From assembly GCA_009920765.1 (NCBI GenBank), contig RFZJ01000041.1:1-34145 (forward strand): 34,145 nt of DNA, written 5' to 3'. Position numbers and translations under genes: made by a program. The notes under the pieces are model-generated. The model saw only the letters and a program-made list of their open reading frames with translations. It did no database searches and was not told the origin of the DNA. This DNA comes from Planctomycetota bacterium (lineage in GTDB: Bacteria > Planctomycetota > Planctomycetia > Gemmatales > Gemmataceae). Shown here in pieces: positions 19,297 to 27,923 of this stretch; the first letter of the stretch is position 1, and each line of letters opens with the position of its first letter.

Positions 19297-19302
19297 TTGA
19301 CA
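19297..19302 (+). promoter_or_regulatory. Possible -35 element (TTGACA) before the ceramidase-like gene
   Basis: A perfect TTGACA lies 84 bases before the ATG at 19386, in the 260-base gap between the divergent DUF1501 and ceramidase-like genes. No good TATAAT-like -10 follows at 16-18 bases (the sequence there is ACAATTTT), so this may be chance. Nothing else stands out in the gap. Confidence 0.25.
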
Positions 19303-19385
19303 AAAGAATGGATAGAGCACAATTTTATTGGTTAGGATGCTATGGATAAGGGACTTTTCAACCATTGTAAAAAGCGGGGTACTTC

Positions 19386-20921
19386 ATGATCAAAAGTTTT
19401 GAATTCGTTAAAATTGTAGGGTTTGATTCTTTGACAAGGTTTTTGCTGATTGTTGTTGCCTCGATTATTTTTGATATGGAAGCGATTGCGGGACAGTTAA
19501 AAGCTGGAGTAGGCAGGGAAGATATTACCAGCAAAGTGCCTGCGAAAAATGACACCCTATACGTGAAAGCCCTGGTATTGAAAGATGCTGCATCAACTGC
19601 GGTGATCATTACAGTGGATGCGGTTGCAATCGAGGAAATAGGTTCAATCAAGAAAAACTATCTCTCAACAGTAAGAGAGCAACTGAAGAAAGAGTTCAAT
19701 ATTTTACCTTTGAATGTGATGGTGAATGCGAGCCATTGCCATGGAATTGTATGTGAAGATGTAGAGGAAAGAACGGTGAAGGCGGTGCGAGAGGCGATGA
19801 AAAATCTGGTGGATGTTGATGTGGGCTGTGGAACGGGATTTGAAAACAGGATCATGGAAAACCGAAGAGTGAAGCTGAAGAATGGCAAAGATGCGGATAT
19901 GCGCAGGGCTTATTCACTTCCGCCCGATGCTGAAGTTGCAGGCGTTGGCCCGATTGATCCGCAGATCGGGATATTGCGGCTGGATCAAAAGAATGGCAAG
20001 ACGCTTGCTGTGCTTTACAATTTTGCATGCCATCCGATTCAGGGGGTTCCCAGTGGGGGAAATACTGCAGACCTGACGGGTTTTTCGTCCAAGGTGATTG
20101 AAGATTGCCTGGGCGATGGGGCGATGGCGTTTTTTATCCAAGGATGCGGGGGTGACATTAATCCCCTTCTTTACAAGGATGTTGCTTATCCTCCGGATGC
20201 AGAGCCTTTGGGAAACATGTTGGGCATCAGTACGATGAGGGGGCTAAGGCAAATCAAATGCACGCCTGATGTTGCGTTCAAGGTGATCAATGAAACGATA
20301 TCATTGCCCCGGGCGGAACTCTCAGGGCGCATTGAATCCCTGCAGGCAGAGCAGCAGAAATTGCTGCAATCGCTTGGTGCCAACAACTTGAACTTCAAGA
20401 CATTTCTCCCCTTGATCGTGAAGTACAACCAATCTGAGGAGTACCCTTCGTTTTTCTCTCAACATTATCTTCACGAGAAAATGCTTGGCAGAAATGATCT
20501 TGATAAACTTGATGCAGAGAACCGGAAGAATATGAAGAAGTATCTTGCCAACATTCATGTGATGGAAGAACTTACCCGGGTGCAGACGAATCTTGCATTG
20601 TTGAAGAAGAATCAGGCGAAGAATATTGCCTCAGGAAAACGAACCATTGATGTAGAGGTGATGGGTTTGAGAATAGGAGATTTTGTGATGGTTACATTTC
20701 CTGGGGAACTGACGGTGCAGATTGGATTGAACATCAAAAAAATGTCGCCTCATAAGAGCACTTTCGTTGCAGGGTATACCAATGGCTATATTTATTATGC
20801 GCCAACCGCCGAGCAGCTTAAGAATGTCGGTAATGCGCAGGAAGACAGTGATTGCATACTTGCGCCCGAATGGCAAAAGATTTTCGAGGACAAAGTTTCA
20901 GACATTTTAAAGAAACTTTGA
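19386..20921 (+). CDS. Neutral/alkaline non-lysosomal ceramidase-like exported protein
   Basis: The N-terminal 36 residues look like a signal peptide (LLIVVASIIF, ending AIAG). The mature part starts with KAGVGREDIT, the usual opening of neutral-ceramidase-like proteins. Likely zinc ligands are in NASHCHG (H117, H119) and NFACHPI (H216); QGCGGDINP at about 252-260 is also typical. Ceramidases cleave the amide of ceramide, but many planctomycete relatives are short and unstudied. At 511 residues this one matches the catalytic domain without the C-terminal immunoglobulin-like domain of classical enzymes. Actual ceramide hydrolysis is therefore unproven. The start has only a weak GCGGGG upstream. 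The esterase gene follows after 42 bases and is probably co-transcribed. Confidence 0.86.
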   Translation: MIKSFEFVKIVGFDSLTRFLLIVVASIIFDMEAIAGQLKAGVGREDITSKVPAKNDTLYVKALVLKDAASTAVIITVDAVAIEEIGSIKKNYLSTVREQLKKEFNILPLNVMVNASHCHGIVCEDVEERTVKAVREAMKNLVDVDVGCGTGFENRIMENRRVKLKNGKDADMRRAYSLPPDAEVAGVGPIDPQIGILRLDQKNGKTLAVLYNFACHPIQGVPSGGNTADLTGFSSKVIEDCLGDGAMAFFIQGCGGDINPLLYKDVAYPPDAEPLGNMLGISTMRGLRQIKCTPDVAFKVINETISLPRAELSGRIESLQAEQQKLLQSLGANNLNFKTFLPLIVKYNQSEEYPSFFSQHYLHEKMLGRNDLDKLDAENRKNMKKYLANIHVMEELTRVQTNLALLKKNQAKNIASGKRTIDVEVMGLRIGDFVMVTFPGELTVQIGLNIKKMSPHKSTFVAGYTNGYIYYAPTAEQLKNVGNAQEDSDCILAPEWQKIFEDKVSDILKKL

Positions 20922-20963
20922 TCGATTGATTGGGTAATTGTTTCGAACCAAGGAGAAAAGCAA

Positions 20964-23669
20964 ATGATCCTAAGCGCTATTTTATTCACACTGCATCTGC
21001 AGATGGGGCAGTTGGATATTAATAAAGTTGCTGCTCCCTGGTATGAGGATCGCAGGCATTTGCTTTATTTTAAAGATCAACAGGGGAAACTACAGCCTGT
21101 CAAAACAGTTGGAGACTGGGGCAATCGGGTGGCACATACGCGGGCAAACATGGAGTTGGTAATGGGAAAGCTGCCTGCTACAACCTCTCTTCCATTAGAC
21201 ATGAAAATTGATTTCGAAGAGAGATTGCAGCATTACACCCGCAGGCATGTATCATTTGTTGTTGAAAAAGATGATCGAGTTCCAGCCTATCTTTTAGTTC
21301 CGAATGATGCAACTGATATGAGGAAAAAGCCCGGGGTGATTTGTCTTCCCGGAAGTTCAAAGCCTGGCAAGGATATTCCAGCAGGCGTTTCCCTATCTGC
21401 CAGGCAATCCTATGCCCACGAGCTTGCATCACGCGGTTATGTTTGTTTGGTAATGGATTATCCACTTCTGCATACCACAGAATATGTGAAGGATCCGTAT
21501 CAAATGGGTTATGTCAGCGCGACCATGAAAGGAATTGTCAATCATCGCAGAGGTGTTGACATGCTTCAATCACTTCCGTTTGTGGATTCTGAATCCATAG
21601 GAGTTATCGGGCATTCGCTTGGCGGACATAATGCGATGTTTCTTGGGGTTTTTGATGAAAGGGTCAAGGCGGTGGCTTCGAGTTGTGGGTTCAATGTTTT
21701 TTCTAAACATAACAAGGGGGATGTAAGAGCTTGGAGCAGCAAATATTACATGCCGATCATACGAACCCAATATCAAGATGTTCCATCGAAGATACCGTTT
21801 GATTTTACGGAAGTTCTTGCAGCGTTGGCACCCAGGCCTGTTTTCATCAATGCTCCTTTGCATGATGAGCCAGATTTTGAGGTTTCAGGGGTTATTGATT
21901 GCATTGATGCAGCTCTCCCCATCTACGAGAAAATATTTAACATCAAGAATAGATTGGAGGTGCATCACCCGGATACCAATCATGGATTTCCTTCAGGTGA
22001 GAGGCTTCTTGCGTATGGCTTTTTTGATCGTTATTTGATGCCTAAAACCAACACAGATGAATTTAAAAGCGGCCTCGTCGTTCATTTGCCCCTTGAGGGA
22101 AATGGGCATGATATTTCAGGGAACAATTATCATGCGGAAGGTTTGAATGTGAATTTTTTGTCCGGGGCGTCTTTTAATGGAATAGATTCTCAACTTAAGC
22201 TTACAAAGATTATAAGTAGCGATCTGGTTGCGGGGGAATTCAGCATCGCCTGCTGGATTCGTGCGGATGACAAAATGCTGTCATCTTCGGGAGGAGATAT
22301 TTTCAGTTGGTATGATCCCAGCACTTCCCGCGGAATCAACTTCAGCCTCAAAAGCAACAAGGGTGTGACGACAAATCAGGCCAATGTCCGCCATTTGCAT
22401 TTTGGTATCGACAATAACAAAGCTGGAGAATGGCAGGACTGTGGAATACCCGGGAAAGCGTTGTGTGCATTTTCGATGGCGGTGCACGAGAATAATCTTT
22501 ATGCGGGAACTTGCATTGCAGATGCCAATGATTCTGGGAGGGTTTTTCGTCATGCTGGCGGGAAGCGCTGGATTGATTGTGGTGCCCCCGATAAATCCAA
22601 CAGTGTGATGTCTCTTGCTGTTCATGAAGATGCACTTTATGCAGGAACGGGCAAATACAGGATTGCTGGATCAGCGCTTCCTGAGTCGATGAATGTTAAT
22701 CTTGGAGGCAAGGTATTGCGTTATGAGGGGGGCAATGCCTGGAAAGATTGCGGCCAGTTGCCTGATACCGAGGCTGTGGGCGGGATGGTGGTCTACAAGG
22801 GCAAGCTTTACGCTTCTTCTTTGTACAAGCCTGCAGGTTTTTATCGGTATGATGGGGAAAAGACTTGGGTGAAATGTGCAACACCTGTAATTGAAAGCCC
22901 CATAAATAAGCAGCCTGAACATTTGCGGGTTGAAGCTTTGACTGTTTTTGGCGAATACCTTTATGCAAGTAGTTATGATTGCGGGAACGTATTTCGTTTT
23001 GATGGTGAAAATTGGGCAAATATGGGTAGGCTTGGTGATAACACCCAGACTTATTCCTTTGCAATTTATCAGGGAGCCCTGCATGTGGGGACCTGGCCCA
23101 GTGGAAGGGTTTTTCGTTTTGAAAAGCCATCTGTCTGGACAGATCTTGGCAGATTGGGTCAGGAACTTGAGGTCATGGGTATGGTTGTGCATAACGGGAA
23201 ATTGTTTGCAGGCACTCTTCCCCTTGGTGAGATTTATGAATACAGCAATAACAAGACTTGGAAAAAAATCACCCGCCTCGATCATACTCCAGATGTCAAG
23301 TATCGCAGGGCATGGACAATGGCGGAGCACGATGGCCGTCTCTTTTGTTCAACGCTTCCCTCGGGGAAAATATTTTCGTTTGAGTCAGGTTGTAATGTTT
23401 CTTGGGGACATTCTCTTGCCAATGGGTGGCATCATGTTGCTGCTATAAAAGCAGGGGATAAACTCAAGCTTTATCTGGATGGTAATAAAGTTTCTGAAAG
23501 TGCAGTGTTCGATGCGCGTGATTTTCAACTGGCTAATGATGGTGTGATAAAAATCGGAGCTGGAGCTTCAGAAAACTTTATGGGGAAGATGTCTGATTTC
23601 AGGATTTACAGCCGAACTCTGGATGTGGAGCTTGTTAAAAAACTTGCACTGATGAAGCCATCTTCGTGA
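20964..23669 (+). CDS. Exported esterase/dienelactone-hydrolase-like protein with LamG and inserted beta-propeller
   Basis: Residues about 20-365 form an alpha/beta hydrolase like acetyl-xylan-esterase or dienelactone-hydrolase relatives. The nucleophile is S218 in GHSLGGH, and H340 (in TNHGFP) and probably D301 (in LHDEPDF) complete the triad. From about residue 370 a LamG/concanavalin-like domain starts (VVHLPLEGNG, FNGIDSQLKL, FSIACWIRAD). It breaks off near residue 488 and resumes near 809 (LANGWHHVAAIKAGDKL, LYLDGN, FRIYSRTL). The interrupting 320 residues hold seven Kelch-like repeats. A short hydrophobic N terminus may be a signal peptide. AAGGAG lies 8 bases before the ATG. Carbohydrate-ester cleavage with LamG-aided binding is a reasonable guess; the substrate is unknown. 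The stop is 3 bases from the opposing VOC gene's stop. Confidence 0.88.
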   Translation: MILSAILFTLHLQMGQLDINKVAAPWYEDRRHLLYFKDQQGKLQPVKTVGDWGNRVAHTRANMELVMGKLPATTSLPLDMKIDFEERLQHYTRRHVSFVVEKDDRVPAYLLVPNDATDMRKKPGVICLPGSSKPGKDIPAGVSLSARQSYAHELASRGYVCLVMDYPLLHTTEYVKDPYQMGYVSATMKGIVNHRRGVDMLQSLPFVDSESIGVIGHSLGGHNAMFLGVFDERVKAVASSCGFNVFSKHNKGDVRAWSSKYYMPIIRTQYQDVPSKIPFDFTEVLAALAPRPVFINAPLHDEPDFEVSGVIDCIDAALPIYEKIFNIKNRLEVHHPDTNHGFPSGERLLAYGFFDRYLMPKTNTDEFKSGLVVHLPLEGNGHDISGNNYHAEGLNVNFLSGASFNGIDSQLKLTKIISSDLVAGEFSIACWIRADDKMLSSSGGDIFSWYDPSTSRGINFSLKSNKGVTTNQANVRHLHFGIDNNKAGEWQDCGIPGKALCAFSMAVHENNLYAGTCIADANDSGRVFRHAGGKRWIDCGAPDKSNSVMSLAVHEDALYAGTGKYRIAGSALPESMNVNLGGKVLRYEGGNAWKDCGQLPDTEAVGGMVVYKGKLYASSLYKPAGFYRYDGEKTWVKCATPVIESPINKQPEHLRVEALTVFGEYLYASSYDCGNVFRFDGENWANMGRLGDNTQTYSFAIYQGALHVGTWPSGRVFRFEKPSVWTDLGRLGQELEVMGMVVHNGKLFAGTLPLGEIYEYSNNKTWKKITRLDHTPDVKYRRAWTMAEHDGRLFCSTLPSGKIFSFESGCNVSWGHSLANGWHHVAAIKAGDKLKLYLDGNKVSESAVFDARDFQLANDGVIKIGAGASENFMGKMSDFRIYSRTLDVELVKKLALMKPSS
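22428..23390 (+). repeat. Seven Kelch-like repeats inserted in the LamG domain
   Basis: Each unit of about 40-57 residues follows the pattern W-x-D/K-CG or LG, then a hydrophobic strand ending in VH or VY, an LYAGT- or LYASS-like strand, and G-x-V/I-F/Y-R-F/Y. Examples are LYAGT, LYASS, LFAGT and LFCST preceding GRVFR, GNVFRF, GEIYEY and GKIFSF. Seven such units can be counted, which fits one closed seven-bladed beta-propeller. The repeats lie at protein residues of about 489-808. Confidence 0.8.
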
Positions 23670-23672
23670 CAA

Positions 23673-24038
23673 TCAAGCTGGTACCACTTCGAACACATAA
23701 TTGTCCGGGGATCGAAAAAAGAATCGCGAAAAGGATGTCGGGCGCTTTGCTGTGATGATTTCTGCGCCGTGTTGGATCAGCCTTTGCTTCAGGGAATCGA
23801 ATTCCTGCTCGGGCCAGCGAATCGCAATATGTCTGCCATATTCCTGTTCAAATTTCAGTGAGTCGAAATCCTTGTTTTCAAGGATATGGAGTTCCTGGCC
23901 TGGAGCGATTTGCAGCCAAGCTGCGGTCACTGCAATATTGCCTGGTTTTTCAATCGGTTGCCAATGCAATGTCTTGATGAAGAATTCCTTGAACGGAATA
24001 ATGTCCTTGGTCAGAAGGGTAATATGAGCAATCGACAT
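23673..24038 (-). CDS. VOC (glyoxalase/dioxygenase) superfamily protein
   Basis: A small, single-domain vicinal-oxygen-chelate protein of 121 residues with two beta-alpha-beta-beta-beta modules. Candidate metal ligands are H5 (IAHITL), E54 or H51 (ELHILEN), H70 (YGRHIAI) and E117 (VFEVVP). The family includes glyoxalase I, dioxygenases and antibiotic-resistance proteins; the exact reaction cannot be read from sequence. No signal peptide is visible, so it is cytoplasmic. Its start lies 5 bases after the accC stop, with AAGGG about 13 bases upstream inside accC, so it is probably co-translated with accC. A link to acyl-CoA metabolism would be speculation. Confidence 0.87.
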   Translation of the reverse strand: MSIAHITLLTKDIIPFKEFFIKTLHWQPIEKPGNIAVTAAWLQIAPGQELHILENKDFDSLKFEQEYGRHIAIRWPEQEFDSLKQRLIQHGAEIITAKRPTSFSRFFFRSPDNYVFEVVPA

Positions 24039-24043
24039 TGCTG

Positions 24044-25393
24044 TTACTGGCCCTTGAGATAATGCCGTTCGATGAAGGTTGTATCAACTTTGCCATCAAC
24101 AAAGGCAGAGTTAGTGAAAATTTCCCTGAGAATGGGGATTGTGGTTCTAATCCCTTCGACATGGAATTCAGCAAGTGCTCTGCGCATGGTAGCCAAGGCT
24201 TCTGCTCGTGTGGATTTGTGAACTAGTAATTTGGCAACAAGGGAATCGTAGTTGGAAGGAACCCTATAGCCTTGAACCGCATGGGTATCCATGCGAACGC
24301 CGGGGCCACCGGGAGGATGCCATTTGGTGATTAAACCGGGGAAAGGCCTGAAGCCATTGGTGGAATCTTCGGCATTAATACGGCATTCGATGGCACAACC
24401 ACGATGAATAATATCCTCTTGTTTTAAAGAAAGAGGCAAGCCTGAAGCTATGCGGATTTGTTCCTTGACCAGATCAACGCCTGTAACCAGTTCTGAAACT
24501 GGGTGTTCGACTTGAATGCGTGCATTGACCTCGATGAAGTAAAAATTATGGTCCTTGTCGAGTAGGAATTCAACCGTGCCAGCGCTGTAATAGCCTGCAG
24601 ATTTGACAAGCCTGACGGCAGCGGCGCAGATTTCCTTTCGGACTTTATCGGGAAGGTTTGGTGCAGGGGATTCTTCAACAAGTTTTTGGTGCCTGCGTTG
24701 CAGCGAGCAATCGCGTTCCCATAGATGAACTACATTGCCTTGGGTATCACCTAGGATTTGAACTTCGATATGGCGAGGTTGCTCGATGTACTTTTCTAGA
24801 TAGACGCTACCATCTTTGAATGCGTTTTCTGCTTCTTGAACAGCGGAAGCAAGGCCTGAATGAAGACTGATATCGTTATGGGCAACCCGCATGCCTCTGC
24901 CACCACCGCCTGCCGATGCCTTGATCAATACCGGATATCCCATGGAATGAGCAAGTTCCAAAGCTTGTTCGTCTTTGGTAATAAGGCCTTCACTACCAGG
25001 AACGACAGGGACACCGGCCTTTTTGGCCATTTTACGGGCTTCATTTTTGTTGCCTAGTTTGCGCATGGCCTCATGGGGCGGGCCGATGAACTCAATTTTG
25101 CAGGATCTGCAAACTTCCGCAAAGTGGGCGTTTTCAGACAGGAAACCATAACCGGGGTGAATGGCTTGAACATCAGCAATTTCGGCAGCACTGATTATTC
25201 TGGGGATGTTAAGATAGCTTTCGGCAGAGTTCGCAGGGCCGATGCAAATGGCTTGGTCTGCGAGCGCAAGGTAAGGGGCATCACGATCTGCTTCGCTGTA
25301 AACAGCGACAACTTCGATCCCCATATCTTTACAGGCACGAATAACCCTTAGGGCGATTTCACCACGATTGGCAACTAAAATGCGTTGAAACAT
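24044..25393 (-). CDS. accC: Acetyl-CoA carboxylase, biotin carboxylase subunit
   Basis: Carboxylates biotin on the carrier protein AccB using ATP and bicarbonate, the first step of fatty-acid synthesis. The 449-residue length is standard. Motifs are the N-terminal [17 protein letters not shown], the ATP-grasp glycine-rich loop AGGGGRGM (161-168), the HIEVQILGD strand (about 208-216) and the catalytic segment [14 protein letters not shown] (288-301). The start [11 protein letters not shown] is the usual one. The only strong ribosome site, AAGGAG, lies about 30 bases upstream, with a small CGCCT/AGGCG hairpin between it and the ATG. The upstream accB is broken in this sequence, so an intact carrier must come from elsewhere if the deletion is real. 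Confidence 0.97.
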   Translation of the reverse strand: MFQRILVANRGEIALRVIRACKDMGIEVVAVYSEADRDAPYLALADQAICIGPANSAESYLNIPRIISAAEIADVQAIHPGYGFLSENAHFAEVCRSCKIEFIGPPHEAMRKLGNKNEARKMAKKAGVPVVPGSEGLITKDEQALELAHSMGYPVLIKASAGGGGRGMRVAHNDISLHSGLASAVQEAENAFKDGSVYLEKYIEQPRHIEVQILGDTQGNVVHLWERDCSLQRRHQKLVEESPAPNLPDKVRKEICAAAVRLVKSAGYYSAGTVEFLLDKDHNFYFIEVNARIQVEHPVSELVTGVDLVKEQIRIASGLPLSLKQEDIIHRGCAIECRINAEDSTNGFRPFPGLITKWHPPGGPGVRMDTHAVQGYRVPSNYDSLVAKLLVHKSTRAEALATMRRALAEFHVEGIRTTIPILREIFTNSAFVDGKVDTTFIERHYLKGQ

Positions 25394-25406
25394 GAGAATA
25401 ATATCC

Positions 25407-25419
25407 GCCTGATAGGCGA
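25407..25419 (-). other. Small hairpin in the accB-accC leader
   Basis: CGCCT and AGGCG form a perfect 5-base stem with a 3-base loop, 14 bases before the accC ATG and just after the AAGGAG site. It might bring the ribosome site closer to the start codon or modulate accC translation. It is short enough to occur by chance. Confidence 0.35.
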
Positions 25420-25429
25420 GAGCTCCTTA

Positions 25430-25836
25430 TCAACCGTTGGGATCAACCCGGAACAAAACTTGGCCATACTCTACAGGTTAACTTTGGCGCCTACAGTAAC
25501 ATAGGGAGGGCTACCAGGTTTTTCCTGGGAATAAAAAGTGCCGGGCGTAGGACTTTTGATTTCAACCAGGTTCTTATTGGCAGAAGGTGCAGCGGGCGGA
25601 ACTGAAGGGGCGGCTTGCGCCTGAACTGCCTGCTGTACAACAGGGGTTGGTTGCTGCTGCTGATGCACAATGGGTGTGAAGGTAGGCAGGGCAAGGGCCT
25701 CTTTTTTAAGCCTTATTTTTTTCTCCCCATCTTGAAGATCTAGCTCGCTTAGCCCGTGTTTAGACATAAGTCGAACAAGGTCACGAATCGTTTCGACCTC
25801 GAATGGGTTCGTTTTACTGTTCGGTTTTTCAGCCAC
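25430..25836 (-). pseudogene. accB: Biotin carboxyl carrier protein, broken by internal deletion
   Basis: The first part is a normal AccB: an N-terminal helix region (FEVETIRDLVRLMSKHGLSE), a proline/alanine/glutamine-rich linker, and the opening of the biotinyl domain (VEIKSPTPGTFY, VTVGAKVN). The frame then hits TAG at 25471-25473. One base out of frame, the sequence reads PVEYGQVLFRVDPNG and stops at 25430, which is the expected last strand of the biotinyl domain. The roughly 34 residues that should lie between, including the EAMK biotin-attachment site, are absent. A length change not divisible by three explains the frame shift. Start: GTG at 25836 is preferred to TTG at 25842, because AAAGGAG sits 6 bases before the GTG and directly abuts the TTG. 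Real pseudogene or assembly error cannot be decided from sequence alone. Confidence 0.88.
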
Positions 25837-25882
25837 CTGCAACTCCTTTCAAAAGAGCATCCCTAATCAAAGGGTAAAAAAC

Positions 25883-27013
25883 TTAGGCGATGATATTATC
25901 ATCGAGTTCTCTGGAAATACCAGTCAGATATTCAGCACCTGAGGAAGTTACCAGAATATTATCCTCAATTCTGACCCCGCCCCAACCAGGAAGATAAATT
26001 CCCGGCTCCAGAGTGAAGACCATTCCCGGCTCTAGAACAGTCTCAGAGCCGGGCCTGAACCATGGGGCTTCATGAATCTGTAAACCAATGCCATGCCCCA
26101 GGCCATGTCCAAAATACTCACCAAAGCCGGCGTCTGCAATCAATTGTCTTGCAGCACGATCAACCTCGAGAGCTTTAACCCCGGGTTTGATGGAGTCAAA
26201 GGCTGCTTTTTGAGCCTTTAATACCACCGAGTAAATCTTTTGCAGTTTATCTTTTGCTTCTGCATTTCTAGTTGTTTTACTAAAAACAGTCGTGTCAATA
26301 ACCCGGGTTAGGTCGCTTTTGTAGCCACTGGGGCTACTTGCTCCCCAATCTACCAGTAAAAGGTTTTCATTCCCAATGCAATGTTGGGAAGGAATTGCAT
26401 GGGGCAGGGCTGCGTTGGCACCTGCTGCCACAATAATAGGGAATGCAGCACACTGCGCCCCCATCGAACGCATCAGTCGTTCCAGTTCATCAGCAACATT
26501 TTTTTCGGTTTGTGAAGGATGAAGCGATTTATTAAGGGAGATGAAAGCATCCTGGGCCATTTTGATGGCCGCCCTGATGGCTTCGATTTCGATCGGTTCT
26601 TTAACCATGCGTTGGGTTTCAACCCGTTCACGGGTGGCAAGCCAACTGCACTCAGGCAGTAATTCTTTCAGCGATTCAAAGTCGGAAACGGTAAGCACCT
26701 GACATTCAAAACCAATAGCAAGGCCTTTGATTGAGCGAATTGCTTCGGCAACCATGTCGAGAGTTTTTTTTGTGGGGGGCCTGATGAGAGCTTCGAGTCC
26801 AGGGCATTCATTCTTGATTTGTTCGGTGAAGCGGGCATCAGAAACCAGAATATCTTTATTCTTGGTCACCACCAGATGACTGGCTTCCCCTTTGAACCCT
26901 GTCAGGTAGGTAACATTGGCAACCCCACTGATGAGGTAAGCATCTACACCATCATGGGCAAGTTTTGCCCTCAATCGATCACGCCTGACATTTGCATGGA
27001 TATGCGGGTTCAT
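25883..27013 (-). CDS. M24-family aminopeptidase (Xaa-Pro type)
   Basis: Cytoplasmic metallopeptidase of the pita-bread fold that removes N-terminal residues before proline. The N-terminal creatinase-like domain covers about residues 1-135 and the catalytic domain the rest. Counting from the chosen start, the five metal ligands are D222 (in LLVDWGA), D234 (in KSDLTR), H303 (in FGHGLGHG), E336 (in TLEPGIYL) and E350 (in RIEDN). An ATG at 27019 overlaps the preceding stop as ATGA, but AAGAAGG abuts it directly. The ATG at 27013 has that site at a 6-base distance and is preferred. In many bacteria this gene precedes accB and accC, often with efp; efp is absent here. Confidence 0.94.
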   Translation of the reverse strand: MNPHIHANVRRDRLRAKLAHDGVDAYLISGVANVTYLTGFKGEASHLVVTKNKDILVSDARFTEQIKNECPGLEALIRPPTKKTLDMVAEAIRSIKGLAIGFECQVLTVSDFESLKELLPECSWLATRERVETQRMVKEPIEIEAIRAAIKMAQDAFISLNKSLHPSQTEKNVADELERLMRSMGAQCAAFPIIVAAGANAALPHAIPSQHCIGNENLLLVDWGASSPSGYKSDLTRVIDTTVFSKTTRNAEAKDKLQKIYSVVLKAQKAAFDSIKPGVKALEVDRAARQLIADAGFGEYFGHGLGHGIGLQIHEAPWFRPGSETVLEPGMVFTLEPGIYLPGWGGVRIEDNILVTSSGAEYLTGISRELDDNIIA

Positions 27014-27015
27014 GG

Positions 27016-27816
27016 TCATCCTTCTTGTGGTCCGTTTTGAAATTCTGCGACCAAAAGATCATGAATGGGTCCATTGGTGGCAAGGCTTTCAGGTTTAAAC
27101 GGACAATAGGGTGAGCCATCGATCCTGGTGATTTTTCCCCCCGCCTCATTGACCAGAACAATGCCTCCCGCTACATCCCATACATGATTATCGAAAGCAT
27201 AGAAAACATCGCATCTTCCAGAGGCGATATAAGCAAGGTTAAGAGCAGTCGAGCCAATTCGTCGAACCGCCTGACTTCTATGCGAGAAATGCTTCCACCA
27301 ATTGAATAGGTGCTCCATTCCTCTTACATTGTAAGGGAAACCGGTGGTGATCATTGCTTTGCTGAGAGAGTTGGTGGTACTGGTTTTAAGTGGCTGATCA
27401 TTGACAAAAGCCCCCAAACCCTTGGCAGCATGAAACATTTCGTTTCTGGAGGGGTCGTGAACCACTCCAACGACTATTTCTCCTCGATAGTAAAGACCAA
27501 TAGAGATGGCATAAAGTGGAAGATCATGCACATAATTGGTTGTGCCATCGATGGGGTCGACGATCCAGGTGGGTGGCGCATTTGGCCCCGGATCTTTCTC
27601 GCCCTTGCCATCTTCCTCGCCGAGAAACTCGTGGTCTGGGAATACTTTTTTAAGATGCTCGTAGATGGCATTTTGAGATGCAGTATCTGCATCGGTAACG
27701 AGGTCGTAAAGGCCTTTTTCGCGAACCGCAAAGTTCTGTCTCATGGAAAGCAGTAGATTGGAGGCTATTTTTGCAGCCTCGCATGCGCCTTTTTTCCATT
27801 TCAACAGATCGCTCAT
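27016..27816 (-). CDS. Inositol monophosphatase family protein
   Basis: Magnesium-dependent phosphatase of the IMPase/FBPase/CysQ superfamily. From the chosen ATG, metal-binding residues are E67/E68 (in GEED), D87 and D90 (in WIVDPIDGTTN) and D214 (in WDVAGG). The length, 266 residues, is typical. The frame extends 28 codons further upstream, but GGAAGG 7 bases before the ATG at 27816 decides the start. The end overlaps the longer form of the M24 peptidase gene by 4 bases. Likely substrates are inositol phosphate, PAP or a sugar phosphate such as histidinol phosphate; the sequence alone does not decide between these. It is probably the first gene of the operon that runs through accC. Confidence 0.93.
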   Translation of the reverse strand: MSDLLKWKKGACEAAKIASNLLLSMRQNFAVREKGLYDLVTDADTASQNAIYEHLKKVFPDHEFLGEEDGKGEKDPGPNAPPTWIVDPIDGTTNYVHDLPLYAISIGLYYRGEIVVGVVHDPSRNEMFHAAKGLGAFVNDQPLKTSTTNSLSKAMITTGFPYNVRGMEHLFNWWKHFSHRSQAVRRIGSTALNLAYIASGRCDVFYAFDNHVWDVAGGIVLVNEAGGKITRIDGSPYCPFKPESLATNGPIHDLLVAEFQNGPQEG

Positions 27817-27923
27817 GCGTGTACCTTCCAATGGTAATACGATCACAAGACCGCATAGGATAAGATATTGTTTTCCAAGGAAAAGTGCCAATAATTCCAA
27901 TCGAAAAACGTATGCGAGTTTTT

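Noticed and set aside
22671..23330. A 219-residue minus-strand frame opposite the propeller repeats
   Set aside because: The repeats on the plus strand are well conserved within the protein, so the antisense frame is a by-product.
25465..25485. A programmed frameshift as the explanation for the accB interruption
   Set aside because: Changing frame restores the last strand but not the roughly 34 missing residues with the biotin site, and no slippery run is present at the junction.
27817..27900. An upstream, hydrophobic N-terminal extension of the inositol-monophosphatase-like protein that could be read as a signal peptide
   Set aside because: GGAAGG at a proper distance points to the ATG at 27816, and the family is cytoplasmic.
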